From Maritimibacter sp. DP1N21-5 (GTDB lineage Bacteria > Pseudomonadota > Alphaproteobacteria > Rhodobacterales > Rhodobacteraceae): a stretch of 64,000 bases of DNA. The DNA is taken from contig NZ_JAHUZF010000003.1 in the NCBI RefSeq assembly GCF_019218295.1, positions 62,001 through 126,000 of the forward strand. The letters are read 5' to 3'. Positions 9,082-18,124 of this stretch are shown here, piece after piece. The notes beneath the pieces were generated by a model that was given only the letters and a program-made list of their open reading frames with translations, had not been told where the DNA came from and did no database searches. Position 1 is the stretch's first letter. The number at the start of each line of letters is the position of its first letter. A program made the position numbers and the translations under genes.

Positions 9082-9441
9082 ATGACCGAAACAGCGGAAA
9101 AACCGAAAAAACCGAAGCGGCCCCAACAGGTCTTCACGCTGCTCGTCGAAGTGGGCCGCCACAAGGACGACGGCCTGCCTGACGGCAGCACCGGCGCCGC
9201 GCTCATGTGCTATGCCTCCGGCGTGGACGAGGCCGAAGCCGTGCGCGAGACAGTGGCGATCCTGAAGCAGGCCGACCTCGCGCCCCTCGATGTCACCGGC
9301 TACGGCACGCTCGAGGAACGGCTGGAGATGGGCCATGACATCTCGGAGGAGGAGCGCGACCTGATGGCACGGGCGCTGGCCGAGAATTCGGTCATCGTGG
9401 CCCAGATGACGCCGTTCTTCGAGGACGGCAAGAATGGCTGA
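9082..9441 (+). CDS. Conserved-looking small acidic protein of unknown function
   Basis: I do not recognise this 119-residue soluble protein. It starts with a lysine/proline-rich tail (KPKKPKRPQQ), then a compact alpha/beta region (VFTLLVEVGRHKDD ... AALMCYASGVDEAEAVRETV), and ends with an acidic helix. No membrane segment or signal peptide is visible. The ATG at 9082 follows GGAGG, so I preferred it to the upstream start inside the CaCA gene. Its stop lies eight bases into the DUF389 gene, so the two are co-translated. A regulatory partner of that membrane protein is a guess. Confidence 0.75.
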   Translation: MTETAEKPKKPKRPQQVFTLLVEVGRHKDDGLPDGSTGAALMCYASGVDEAEAVRETVAILKQADLAPLDVTGYGTLEERLEMGHDISEEERDLMARALAENSVIVAQMTPFFEDGKNG

Positions 9442-10435
9442 CCGCCTCATTCAGGTCATCGCGGGCAAGGACGACATCGGCACCATCACCAAGTGTTTCG
9501 AGGACCTGCCGGAAGAACATTGGTATTGCATGCCGGCCGGTGACGGCGACCGACAGGCGGTGATCGCTGCGCTCGACAAGGTCGATCTGCAGGACGTGCT
9601 CGACGCGATTTCCGAGGCGATGCAGGGCCGTGAGGGCTGGACGCTCCATGCGCTCCCGACCGAGGCGAGCCTACCCGAGGTCGACGAGGAAGAGGAAGAG
9701 CGCGTCGCGCAGGCCGAAAGCGCCAATGCCCGGGAAGAGATCTACAACGACATCCGGGCCGGCACCGCGCTGACGGTCGATTACCTCATCATGACGGGGC
9801 TGGCGACGGTCGTGGCGGCGATCGGGCTCTTGCAGGATCAGGTCGCCGTGGTCATCGGGGCGATGGTTATCGCGCCACTTCTGGGGCCGATCCTCGCCTT
9901 TGCCTTCGCCACCACCATCGGCACCGTGCCCCTCATGCTCATCGCGCTTCGGGCGCTTGGCGCGGGGCTGCTGGTGGCCATCGTCGCGGGCGTCGCGCTG
10001 GCCTACATCGTTCCGTTCAACGGCGAGTCGTCGCTGCTCGACTACACGGGCGAGTTGTCCCTGATGACCGTCGCCCTGCCTCTTGCATCCGGCGCCGCGG
10101 CGGCGCTCATGGTCGCGGGCGGGCAGACTTCGGGTCTGGTCGGAGTGATGGTCGCCGCCGCGCTCCTGCCGCCGCTGGCGGCCTTCGGGCTTCTGTTCGG
10201 CAACGGCAACTATGTGCAGGCACTTCGCGCCTTCGCCACGGTCATCATCAATATCGCTGCCATCAACCTCGCTACGCAAGGTGTGTTCTGGCTCAAGGGC
10301 ATCCGCCCTCGAAAATGGGAAGGCGAGAACTACGCGACGTCCATCCGCATTTCGCTCGGCTCGTCGGTCCTCGTCGTTCTCGTCCTTGCGGGCGCGGCCA
10401 TCGCTGCAGACCAGGGCTGGGCGTGGTTCGGATGA
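9434..10435 (+). CDS. TIGR00341/DUF389 family membrane protein
   Basis: A 333-residue protein with a soluble N-terminal half (residues 1-105, ending in an EEEEE-type acidic run) and a membrane half of six or so helices. The helices begin at TALTVDYLIMTGLATVVAAI and include the family signature VVIGAMVIAPLLGPILA. The biochemical function of DUF389 proteins is not established; transport is suspected. It overlaps the preceding small gene by eight bases and the following HAD gene by four (ATGA), giving a tight three-gene operon. Confidence 0.88.
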   Translation: MADRLIQVIAGKDDIGTITKCFEDLPEEHWYCMPAGDGDRQAVIAALDKVDLQDVLDAISEAMQGREGWTLHALPTEASLPEVDEEEEERVAQAESANAREEIYNDIRAGTALTVDYLIMTGLATVVAAIGLLQDQVAVVIGAMVIAPLLGPILAFAFATTIGTVPLMLIALRALGAGLLVAIVAGVALAYIVPFNGESSLLDYTGELSLMTVALPLASGAAAALMVAGGQTSGLVGVMVAAALLPPLAAFGLLFGNGNYVQALRAFATVIINIAAINLATQGVFWLKGIRPRKWEGENYATSIRISLGSSVLVVLVLAGAAIAADQGWAWFG

Positions 10436-11070
10436 GCACCGTCTTTCTCGATCTCGACGGCACCCTCACCGATCCGAAGCCGGGGATCACACGGTCGGTG
10501 ATCCACGCCCTTCAGCGCCTTGGCCTGCCCGCGCCCGAGGAGGACGAACTGACATGGGTCATCGGTCCGGCTCTCATCGACAGTTTCGCCCGGCTCGGCG
10601 TGTCGGAACCCGACATCGCGCTGGCGCATTACCGGGAACGGTTCTCCACCGTGGGGCTTTTCGAGAATGCGCCCTTCGACGGCATTCACGACGTTCTGGA
10701 CCGGCTCGCCGCGTCGCATCGCCTCTGTCTCGCTACCGCGAAACCGCATGATTTCGCGGTCCGGATCACCGAGAAATTCGGCCTCGACCGCCACCTTGCC
10801 GCGCAATTCGGCCCCGAGCTCGACGGCACCCGCAACGACAAGGCCGAGCTTCTGGCCTATGCGCTCGACACCCTCGGGGCGGACCCTGCCGACTGCGTCA
10901 TGGTCGGGGACCGGCACCACGATTTCGACGCGGCGCGGGCCAACGGGATGGCGAGCGTCGCGGTGACCTGGGGCTACGGGACTGACGAGGAATACCGCGG
11001 CGCGACCGTGATCTGCCGGACGCTCGCGTATCTGCCGCAGGCGGTGGACGTCGCGCTCGGGATGGACTGA
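10432..11070 (+). CDS. HAD-superfamily hydrolase, phosphoglycolate phosphatase-like
   Basis: This 212-residue cytoplasmic phosphatase carries all HAD motifs: I, FLDLDGTLTD with nucleophile Asp6; II, ATAKP; III, Lys in NDKAELL; IV, MVGDRHHDFDAA. The helical cap between motifs I and II is of the C1 type seen in Gph/PpaX enzymes. Likely substrates are phosphoglycolate, pyrophosphate or another small phosphate ester. It starts at an ATGA overlap with the DUF389 gene, so expression is coupled, although a functional link is not evident. Confidence 0.88.
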   Translation: MSTVFLDLDGTLTDPKPGITRSVIHALQRLGLPAPEEDELTWVIGPALIDSFARLGVSEPDIALAHYRERFSTVGLFENAPFDGIHDVLDRLAASHRLCLATAKPHDFAVRITEKFGLDRHLAAQFGPELDGTRNDKAELLAYALDTLGADPADCVMVGDRHHDFDAARANGMASVAVTWGYGTDEEYRGATVICRTLAYLPQAVDVALGMD

Positions 11071-11089
11071 TCGCGCCTGGATATGCGGA

Positions 11090-11689
11090 TCAGCCGCCTG
11101 GCTGCACCACGACTTCGAACATCTCGGGCACGTCGGGATTGGCGGACGAGAACATGTCCTCGAGCGGGATCACAAGCTGGGCGGTCTTGCCGTCGTCCAC
11201 GATCTCGCCGCTCGTTTCGATGATCTCCTCGCCCCGCACCCGTATCGTGATTGCGTGGCCCACGAAGGCGTCGCCGAACATCATCGCCATCTGGGCGCGT
11301 TCTTCAGGGCTGGGCATGTCCGCGGTCATGTCGGAAAGGTCGAAGCTGACCCGGACATAGCCTTCGGGCGTTTCTACCATGCTCACGCCTTCGCTCATGC
11401 CCAGATCGCTGTTCGGATCGGCGACTTCGGCCATCAGGGCCTCGAGCGTGCGGACGTCGGACTGCGCACAGGTATAGGACCCGTCGGCGTTCACGGTCCC
11501 GACGCCGTCCTTGCAGGGATCTTCACCCATGGAAGCGGCCATCTGATAGACATCCGCCCCCATCGTCATCACCGCATCGAGGCGCACGGCCTCGCGATCC
11601 GTGAAATCCGCGGTCACATCGGCGTCGAAGCAGGCCGCGAGGGGCAGGGTCAGGGCCAAGACGGCCAAGGCTAGGAAACGACGCATCAA
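11090..11689 (-). CDS. Putative lipoprotein of unknown function
   Basis: The 199-residue protein begins with an arginine pair, a hydrophobic stretch and the lipobox LPLAAC, so Cys20 should be lipidated and the mature protein exported. The mature part is acidic, with one cysteine pair likely to be disulphide-bonded (CKDGVG ... YTCAQ). It alternates beta-strand-like segments (GYVRVSFDLSD, HAITIRVRGEEIIETSG). I do not recognise the family. It lies between the convergent HAD gene and the Hint gene, apparently alone. Confidence 0.75.
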   Translation of the reverse strand: MMRRFLALAVLALTLPLAACFDADVTADFTDREAVRLDAVMTMGADVYQMAASMGEDPCKDGVGTVNADGSYTCAQSDVRTLEALMAEVADPNSDLGMSEGVSMVETPEGYVRVSFDLSDMTADMPSPEERAQMAMMFGDAFVGHAITIRVRGEEIIETSGEIVDDGKTAQLVIPLEDMFSSANPDVPEMFEVVVQPGG

Positions 11690-11739
11690 TGTTCTCCAAT
11701 GGACTCACGGGGCACCTTGGCAGGGGGTGCCGGAACTGT

Positions 11740-12834
11740 CTAGCGGTGCAGGACCATCGCCAGACTGCGCGCCTCGTGGTCCGAAAGGCGATGGCGGGCA
11801 AAAACGCGGTGCATCGGCAGCGCGGTGACCGGAAGATGCGCCAGAGCGGTGGCGGAAAGTCGCGTCTTGTCGAGCGCGATCTGGCCAACGAAAAGGCTCT
11901 CGGACCAGACCGTGTCATGCAGCAGGCAATCATGCTGGTCGAGCAACACCTGGTAATAGGTCACGAGCTTCGCGCGTTCGTCCGGGCAGGCGGCGTGACT
12001 GCCGACAAGACGCCGCGTCTCAAGCAGGACGTCGTCTTCGCCCAACATGTATTCCGCTTCGGCGCCGCCCACCCGGATGCGGTGGTCGGGCGCCATCGTG
12101 AGATCGTTCTCGAGGCCGAAGAAGGGCGCGCGCAGGCGCACGGGGCGGAAGGCCCCCAGCGCCGGGACCGTGCGCTTGGTGATCCAGCGCACCGGCTGGA
12201 CGCCCGAACTCGCCGTCACGACACTGTCGCCCAGCCTCAGTCGCTCGATCGGCACCGCGCCCGAGGGCGTTTCGACCGGCGTGCCCTCGCAGATGCCGGC
12301 GCCAAGCCCGATCGGCTCGACCTTGTCCGACACTGCGAGGAAGACGCAGTCCTCGGACGTCTTCGACTTGTTCCCGTTGCGCATGATCGTCATGGCATCG
12401 AGCACCGGCATCGGCAGCGGGTCGTCAAAGTAAGCGACGTGGAACTCGCCAGAGGCGATGAATTTGATCGCGAGACGCGCCCAGCGTTGGGGCCCGTTCC
12501 AGCTGTAGTAAAGCCGGACGCCCGTATCCTGATGAGGCACCGGGAAATCGAGGGACGCATCAATGCGGGACCGGCCTTGCACCGCCTCGACCTCGAACTT
12601 GCCCGAGGCATGAAGGGTAAGTGACAACTCCCGCTTCCATTCGCGGTGACGGGCGAAGCGCAGGACCTCTTGCGGCGTGTCTTCGGTGGCGAGAAAGCGG
12701 GTTTCGACGATCAGCGTGCCTTCGGCGAGGATCGCGTTCGGCAGCTCTTCCTTGACTGCTTCGGACTTGGGCGTGCCGATCCCCGCAGGGTTGAAATGGG
12801 CGCGCTTGAGGTCGGTCAATCCAATCCAGCTCAT
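11740..12834 (-). CDS. Hint-domain protein with unknown N-terminal domain
   Basis: This 364-residue protein has an N-terminal region of about 180 residues with alternating strands that I do not recognise. A Hint (hedgehog/intein) domain follows, starting at Cys182 (CEGTPVETPSGAVPIERLRL, then GDSVVTASSG). The DHRIRV segment is the block B-type His motif. Hint domains make an N-to-S acyl shift at this Cys and cleave or ligate the upstream peptide. The start overlaps the stop of the upstream Hint gene (ATGA), so the pair is an operon. Function is inferred only at domain level. Confidence 0.85.
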   Translation of the reverse strand: MSWIGLTDLKRAHFNPAGIGTPKSEAVKEELPNAILAEGTLIVETRFLATEDTPQEVLRFARHREWKRELSLTLHASGKFEVEAVQGRSRIDASLDFPVPHQDTGVRLYYSWNGPQRWARLAIKFIASGEFHVAYFDDPLPMPVLDAMTIMRNGNKSKTSEDCVFLAVSDKVEPIGLGAGICEGTPVETPSGAVPIERLRLGDSVVTASSGVQPVRWITKRTVPALGAFRPVRLRAPFFGLENDLTMAPDHRIRVGGAEAEYMLGEDDVLLETRRLVGSHAACPDERAKLVTYYQVLLDQHDCLLHDTVWSESLFVGQIALDKTRLSATALAHLPVTALPMHRVFARHRLSDHEARSLAMVLHR

Positions 12835-14414
12835 GCCGCGGCCCCCTGCGGCAGGAGAAGCCGCGCTTCGTAACCCTTGAGCATCTTGCGGGCCGCCGCC
12901 GGAAAACCGGTTCCCGTCACGGGGTCGAGCTCAGGGAACAGAGACAGGATCTCGGCGGCGATCTCTGCTTCGAAGCCACCGATGATATGCGGACCGGGCA
13001 GGAAGCTCTCGGTCGCGAGCCCTTCAGAATAGATCACCTGATGCCGGTCGAAGAGTACATGGACATAGTCCACATCACCGCCTTCGACCCGGCGCACGCT
13101 GCGGTCGTTGACGAGGTTCTTCGCGGCGATCAGCACTTCAGGCTCGCCGAAGAGAAGTTCGGCCATCCCGTCGCGGATGAGGACCCGGTGAAGCGGCGAC
13201 AGGCGCAGCGTGCCATGGGTGCCGAAGGTGTTGGCGCGAATTTCGATGGGGGCGAACAGTCCCGTGGCCGCGACCCGCCGCATGCCGATCCAGCGCACCG
13301 GCTGCGGTCCCTGATCAAGGGTGAGCACGAGATCGCCGGGGCTGAGGCTTTCAACCGGCACCGCGCCCGAGGGGGTGTCGATGCGCGTGCCCGCGACGAA
13401 GCAGGGGATCGAGTTGATCGTGACGAAGGCGCTGTCGGACGCGCCGGCGCCACCGCCGGAGGCGACCGTGTAGGAAAAGTTCACCGACTCGATGTCGGTG
13501 CCGTTCACGACCGTGAAGGTGCCGTTCGGGTTCAGCGTCACCTGCTGACCGGTGGTCAGGGTGACGGTATCGCCCGCGACCACGGCGATTCCGTTGACAT
13601 GGGTGATCGTCAACGTCGAACTGCCCGGGCCGTCGTCGTTGGACAGGACGTCGATGGTTTTGGTCCCGCCCAGCCCGATGGACAGTTCATCGTCATGCGC
13701 GATCACGGCCGATTGCCCGGACTCCGCGGCGATGAGCAGGGTGGAATCGTAGCTCGCGTCGCCCACGTCGGCGATGCCGATACGGATCGTGTTCACCACA
13801 TTGGGAATGACCGACATCTTCACGGTCATGGTGACGGTGAACCCGTCCATCTCGGTGTTGTATTGGTCACCGGTATTGGAGACGTAGAGGTTCTCGTTCG
13901 ACGATCCGTTGATGTTGCCGACCGAGGACTTGCCGGTCCCGATGGTCATGGTCGCGGGCTGGCCATTGACCCAAACGCCGACGATGTCGTTGTAGATCGA
14001 GCCCGCGTATTCCGGGTATTCTTCCGACGAGAACACGAACTGAAGCGAAATCGTGTCGCCTGTCGGGATCACGTCCGCCGTGATGTAGCTCGCGTCATAG
14101 GTCGAGGCCCCCGCGAGCGCGTTGAAGAGCGCGTTGTTGTTCTGGCCCGAGGTATCGGTCGACGTCGAGGCGGATCGATTCGGGTCGCCGTTGCGTTGAG
14201 TGAAATCGGCAAGGTTGCCTGTCGAGAGCAGAACGCCGCTGTCCGCCGGCGTGATCTCGGGCGAGACGGTGTCGCCGTTGGAATAGATGCCGGAGGACCG
14301 ATTGTCCCCGGTATAGGTCGCCGATACGACCGTGACGCCCTCGCCGAAGATGGTGTTCGCCATCTGCAACGCCGACGCGCCCGTGTTGATCGGGAGTTCC
14401 TGTCCCGTCGCCAT
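12831..14414 (-). CDS. Choice-of-anchor-L protein with Ig-like segment and Hint domain
   Basis: A 527-residue protein of likely extracellular destiny. Residues 1-230 form the choice-of-anchor-L type beta domain (VFSSEEYPEYAGSIYNDIVG, and TIGTGKSSVG). Residues 240-330 resemble a VCBS/cadherin-like Ig module (DDELSIGLGGTKTIDVLSND). A Hint domain begins at Cys338 (CFVAGTRIDTPSGAVPVESL) with LSPLHRVLI as the His block. There is no N-terminal signal peptide, as in many type I secreted proteins. RTX repeats are absent. Self-cleavage at Cys338 would release the N-terminal modules. It is co-translated with the next Hint gene. Confidence 0.88.
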   Translation of the reverse strand: MATGQELPINTGASALQMANTIFGEGVTVVSATYTGDNRSSGIYSNGDTVSPEITPADSGVLLSTGNLADFTQRNGDPNRSASTSTDTSGQNNNALFNALAGASTYDASYITADVIPTGDTISLQFVFSSEEYPEYAGSIYNDIVGVWVNGQPATMTIGTGKSSVGNINGSSNENLYVSNTGDQYNTEMDGFTVTMTVKMSVIPNVVNTIRIGIADVGDASYDSTLLIAAESGQSAVIAHDDELSIGLGGTKTIDVLSNDDGPGSSTLTITHVNGIAVVAGDTVTLTTGQQVTLNPNGTFTVVNGTDIESVNFSYTVASGGGAGASDSAFVTINSIPCFVAGTRIDTPSGAVPVESLSPGDLVLTLDQGPQPVRWIGMRRVAATGLFAPIEIRANTFGTHGTLRLSPLHRVLIRDGMAELLFGEPEVLIAAKNLVNDRSVRRVEGGDVDYVHVLFDRHQVIYSEGLATESFLPGPHIIGGFEAEIAAEILSLFPELDPVTGTGFPAAARKMLKGYEARLLLPQGAAA

Positions 14415-14455
14415 ACGCTCTGCCCCTTGCCCCGGACGGCAGAGACGGTTCAGCC

Positions 14456-14468
14456 GGGCACAGTGCCC
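14456..14468. promoter_or_regulatory. GGGCAC-A-GTGCCC palindrome upstream of the Hint operon
   Basis: A perfect 6+1+6 palindrome lies 42 bases before the anchor-L/Hint start codon, in a 278-base gap shared with dapE. The position suits an operator or a 5' leader hairpin. No regulator is identifiable. The rest of the gap is more A/T-rich toward dapE (CAACCTGTTAACGG near 14573), which is likely promoter DNA. Confidence 0.45.
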
Positions 14469-14692
14469 GCTTGTCCTGAAAGTCCGCTCGGTGGTCCCCG
14501 CTTTTGCCGCGTCTAGATGGACCGCACCCCTGCCTCGGGATTTGTTATGAGCCGACTATGGGGCAAAATGGGCAACCTGTTAACGGACTTGTTCATTTTC
14601 GCTGCGCAGGGAGAAGACCCTGTCGCAGGCCTGCAACATTTGCGCCTTCGGACAGGGGACGGTAAGTATCGCGGGCGCAAGGAGAAAACCCC

Positions 14693-15832
14693 ATGGTCGA
14701 ACGTCACGCTGTCGAGATCACCAGACGGTTGATCGAATGCCCTTCGGTTACGCCGGAAGAAGGCGGGGCGCTCGTCTATCTGGCGGAGGTGCTCGAGCAG
14801 GCGGGCTTTGCCTGCACCCGCGTCGACCGGGGCGGGATCGCGAACCTCTTCGCGCGCAAGGGCCCCAAGGGCGCGGGAAGGACGCTGGGTTTCAACGGCC
14901 ATACCGATGTCGTGCCGGTCGGGGACACGGGCGCCTGGACGGTGCAGCCCTTTGGTGCGGAAGAGCGGGACGGGATGCTCTGGGGCCGGGGCGCGACCGA
15001 CATGAAGTCCGGCGTGGCGGCCTGGGTCGCAGCGGCCGCGGCGGCCGATCTGCCCGAGGACGGGGCCCTTGTGCTGGCCATCACGGGCGATGAGGAGGGC
15101 GATGCCACGGACGGGACCGTGGCGCTGCTCGACTGGATGGCGGCCAACGGCGAAGCGATGGACGCCTGCATCGTGGGCGAGCCGACCTGTCCCGAGGTCA
15201 TGGGCGACATGATGAAGATCGGGCGACGCGGGTCGATGACCGCCTTCTTCACTGCGCGCGGCGTGCAGGGGCACGCAGCCTATCCGCACCGGGCCAAGAA
15301 CCCGGTGCCCGCGCTCGCCCGGCTGGTCGCGCTGCTCGATACCCATGTGCTGGACGACGGTACCGATCATTTCGACGCCTCGACCCTGGCCGTCACGACG
15401 ATGGACGTGGGCAATCCCGCGACCAATGTGATCCCGGCCGAGGCCCGCGCCACGGTGAACATCCGCTTCAACGACGCGCATACCTCTTCCGGGTTGACCC
15501 GTTGGCTCGAAGAGATGGCCGACGAGGTGGCAGCACAGACCGGGATCGGAATTTCCATGACGGTGAAGGTTTCGGGCGAAAGCTTCCTCACCCCGCCCGG
15601 TGCCCTGTCGGACCTCGTCGCCGCGGCCGTCGAGGTCGAGACGGGGCGGCGGCCGGAAATGTCGACGAGCGGCGGAACCTCGGACGCGCGCTTCGTCAAG
15701 GACCACTGCCCGGTGGTCGAATTCGGGCTGGTCGGAAAGACCATGCACCAGGTCGACGAACGGGTCGAGATCGTCCAGATCGAACAGCTCGCGCGGATCT
15801 ACGAGCGGATCATCAGGGACTTCTTCCGCTAA
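14693..15832 (+). CDS. dapE: Succinyl-diaminopimelate desuccinylase DapE
   Basis: This dizinc M20 peptidase-family enzyme removes succinate from N-succinyl-LL-diaminopimelate in lysine and cell-wall synthesis, downstream of DapD. The 379-residue protein shows the metal-site motifs [13 protein letters not shown] and [14 protein letters not shown], the catalytic [12 protein letters not shown], and a C-terminal His ligand ([10 protein letters not shown]). The dimerisation domain lies at about residues 180-290. Length is typical. An AAGGAG site precedes the ATG. dapE stands alone here, with a conspicuous inverted repeat about 90 bases after its stop. Confidence 0.97.
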   Translation: MVERHAVEITRRLIECPSVTPEEGGALVYLAEVLEQAGFACTRVDRGGIANLFARKGPKGAGRTLGFNGHTDVVPVGDTGAWTVQPFGAEERDGMLWGRGATDMKSGVAAWVAAAAAADLPEDGALVLAITGDEEGDATDGTVALLDWMAANGEAMDACIVGEPTCPEVMGDMMKIGRRGSMTAFFTARGVQGHAAYPHRAKNPVPALARLVALLDTHVLDDGTDHFDASTLAVTTMDVGNPATNVIPAEARATVNIRFNDAHTSSGLTRWLEEMADEVAAQTGIGISMTVKVSGESFLTPPGALSDLVAAAVEVETGRRPEMSTSGGTSDARFVKDHCPVVEFGLVGKTMHQVDERVEIVQIEQLARIYERIIRDFFR

Positions 15833-15911
15833 AGCGTTCCTTTGCTTGGGGTTGGACTGTTAACCTTTGGCAGGGGGCGGGGTCTCATAAGGGCCTGATT
15901 TCGCTCTGGTT

Positions 15912-15947
15912 TTAAGGAATCCAGGATTCTAGAATTCCGGAATCCTG
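15912..15947. repeat. Inverted repeat CAGGATTC-N10-GAATCCTG
   Basis: Perfect 8-base arms lie at 15922-15929 and 15940-15947. A further GGAATCC immediately before the left arm (15917-15923) repeats the same motif, and the 10-base loop contains GAATTC. No T-run follows on either strand, so it is not a standard terminator. It lies in the 177-base gap between the convergent dapE and pncA genes and could be an mRNA 3' stabiliser or a protein site. Confidence 0.6.
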
Positions 15948-16009
15948 AAACACCTCTTGCGCCTAATGCGGCCCGCCCCTGAAACCCGCGCCAATTGCCC
16001 GACCACAAC

Positions 16010-16603
16010 CTAGCTCAGCGTGACCCCCGCCGCCCGCATGTCCTCCAGCGCCCCGTCGAGCGAGCCGTCGAGGTCGATGGCGCGGCAGGCCGACAACTTC
16101 ACTTCGACCTCGAACCCAAGTCGCACCGCATCGAGGGCCGACCATGCGACGCAGTAGTCCGTGGCGAGACCCACCAGGGTCAGCCGGGTCGCGCCGCGTG
16201 TCCTCAGGTAGCCTTCAAGCCCTGTCGGCGTCTGATGGTCGTTCTCGGAAAAGGCCGAGTAGCTGTCGATCTCCCTGCGAAACCCCTTGCGCAGGATGAG
16301 ATCGGCGGGATCACGGTCCAGAGCTGCGTGGAACTCCGCCCCCGTGCTGCCCTGAAGGCAGTGATCGGGCCAGAGCACCTGCGGCCCGTAGGACATTTCG
16401 AGGACTGAAAAAGGGGCACGCCCGGGGTGGGAGGAGGCGAAGCTCGAATGCCCGGCGGGGTGCCAGTCCTGCGTGAAGACCCGGATCGGAAACTGCGGCA
16501 GCATCCGATTGATGTAGGGCACGACCTCGTCCCCTCCCGCCACGGCGAGCGCGCCGCCGGGGCAGAAATCGTTCTGCACGTCGATGACGATGAGCGCGTC
16601 CAT
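16010..16603 (-). CDS. pncA: Nicotinamidase/pyrazinamidase PncA
   Basis: This enzyme hydrolyses nicotinamide to nicotinate for NAD salvage (and would activate pyrazinamide). The 197-residue protein has the catalytic triad Asp8 (IDVQNDFCPGGAL), Lys106 (LRKGF) and Cys151 (GLATDYCVAWS), and metal ligands Asp46, His48 and His52 (TQDWHPAGH). I chose the ATG at 16603 because the upstream frame adds 22 residues that belong to the protease gene's sense sequence. It begins nine bases after the protease stop and is probably co-transcribed with it. Confidence 0.95.
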   Translation of the reverse strand: MDALIVIDVQNDFCPGGALAVAGGDEVVPYINRMLPQFPIRVFTQDWHPAGHSSFASSHPGRAPFSVLEMSYGPQVLWPDHCLQGSTGAEFHAALDRDPADLILRKGFRREIDSYSAFSENDHQTPTGLEGYLRTRGATRLTLVGLATDYCVAWSALDAVRLGFEVEVKLSACRAIDLDGSLDGALEDMRAAGVTLS

Positions 16604-16611
16604 GACGGGCC

Positions 16612-18003
16612 TCAGCCGTTGAAGCGCGCGGTGACCTGCCGGTTGCCGCGCAGGTAATCCACCCGCCACCAGCCCGATTGCCCGGTGACAACGGCTTCCA
16701 GGTCGGCCGCGGTGCGAACACCGATGCGGTTCACCGTGAGGATGACGTCGCCGCGCTGAAACCCGGTGCGGGCCGCGCGTCCTTCGACCTCCACGACAAA
16801 AAGCCCTTCGGTGACATAGGGATTGCGGGTCGCTGCGCCGATTTCCGGGCTCATCGGGGCGACGGTCAGCCCCTGGAACGGACCGGGCGCCGCGATGGTG
16901 ACGAGGTCGAGTTCCGGTCCTTCGGGTGCGGGCACGAGCGCCACTTCGGTGCCTTGCCAGGATCCGCCCGAGACGTAACGCACCGCGACGCTTTCGCCGA
17001 GGGGATGGGTGGCCAGGCGGAAGTCGAGCTCGGCCGCCGCGTTCACCGGCTGATCCTCGATCGCCACGATCACGTCGCCGGGGACAAGCCCCGCCTCGGC
17101 GAAGGGGCTGTCGTCGGCGAGACGGCGGAGGATCACACCCATGGGCCGGTCAAGCCCCAGCGCCTCGGCCATGGCGGCGTCGACCACCTGCACCTCGACC
17201 CCGGAATAGGGTCGGGTGAAGCGGTCGTTGCCGGCGGCGGCCTGATCCACGACCTGTTTCACGAGGGCGGCGGGGATCGCGAAGCCGATGCCGTTCGACC
17301 CGCCCGATCGCGTCACGATCTGGGTGTTGATGCCGACGAGGCGACCTTCCATGTCGACCAGCGCGCCGCCCGAGTTCCCGGGATTGATCGGCGCGTCGGT
17401 CTGGATGAAATAGCGCCCGCCCTGCATCATCGCGCCACCCCCCTGACCGCTGCGGGCAAGGCCCGACACGATGCCGGAGGACACCGTCTGGCCCACGCCG
17501 AAGGGGTTCCCGATGGCCAGCACCAGGTCACCGACCCGGAGCCCGTCACTGTCGGCAAATTCGAGCGCGGGCAGGTCCGGCGCGTTCTCGAGCCGGATCA
17601 CCGCGAGGTCAGCGAATTCGTCGGCGAGCACCATGGTCCCGGCATATTCGCGCCGGTCGGCGAGGACGACGCGGATGTCGTCGGCATTGCCCACCACATG
17701 GAAGTTCGTAACCACGAGCCCTTCGCCAAGGATCACCCCGGAGCCGAGCGAATTCTGCTCCCGGGGACCCAGCACGAAATCCTTGAAGAATTGCGAGAAG
17801 AAGGGGTCGTCCTGAAACGGCGAGCGCTGCTCGAGCGTGCGCGAGGCATAGATGTTGACCACGGCCGAGGCAGTCGCCTCGACCACCGGGGCAAAAGACA
17901 TCTGCATGTCCATCCGGCTTTCCGGCACGCGGGTGTCGGTGGCGGTCTGTGCCGCGAGGGGTGTCGCCAGTCCGGCGACGATCAGGATCAGAATGCGAAA
18001 CAT
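16612..18003 (-). CDS. Periplasmic serine protease of the DegP/DegQ (Do) family
   Basis: A 463-residue protein with a signal peptide (about residues 1-19, cleaved after LAAQ). The chymotrypsin-like domain carries the triad His102 (VTNFHVVGN), Asp132 (FADLAVI) and Ser211 (NPGNSGGAL). Two PDZ domains follow, from about residues 260 and 365. It degrades or refolds misfolded envelope proteins. The ATG at 18003 follows GGGAGGGACC, a better ribosome site than that of the ATG four codons upstream. The second PDZ ends early and is compact. pncA follows downstream. Confidence 0.92.
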   Translation of the reverse strand: MFRILILIVAGLATPLAAQTATDTRVPESRMDMQMSFAPVVEATASAVVNIYASRTLEQRSPFQDDPFFSQFFKDFVLGPREQNSLGSGVILGEGLVVTNFHVVGNADDIRVVLADRREYAGTMVLADEFADLAVIRLENAPDLPALEFADSDGLRVGDLVLAIGNPFGVGQTVSSGIVSGLARSGQGGGAMMQGGRYFIQTDAPINPGNSGGALVDMEGRLVGINTQIVTRSGGSNGIGFAIPAALVKQVVDQAAAGNDRFTRPYSGVEVQVVDAAMAEALGLDRPMGVILRRLADDSPFAEAGLVPGDVIVAIEDQPVNAAAELDFRLATHPLGESVAVRYVSGGSWQGTEVALVPAPEGPELDLVTIAAPGPFQGLTVAPMSPEIGAATRNPYVTEGLFVVEVEGRAARTGFQRGDVILTVNRIGVRTAADLEAVVTGQSGWWRVDYLRGNRQVTARFNG

Positions 18004-18124
18004 GGTCCCTCCCATTGTGTCTTCGATGTGGGCAAGTCCGGAGCGAAATCAAGAGAATGCACCAGCTGAGCCAAAATCCAGCCCCATTCCCGGACCATCG
18101 TGCGGGCACTGCCACGAGGACATC

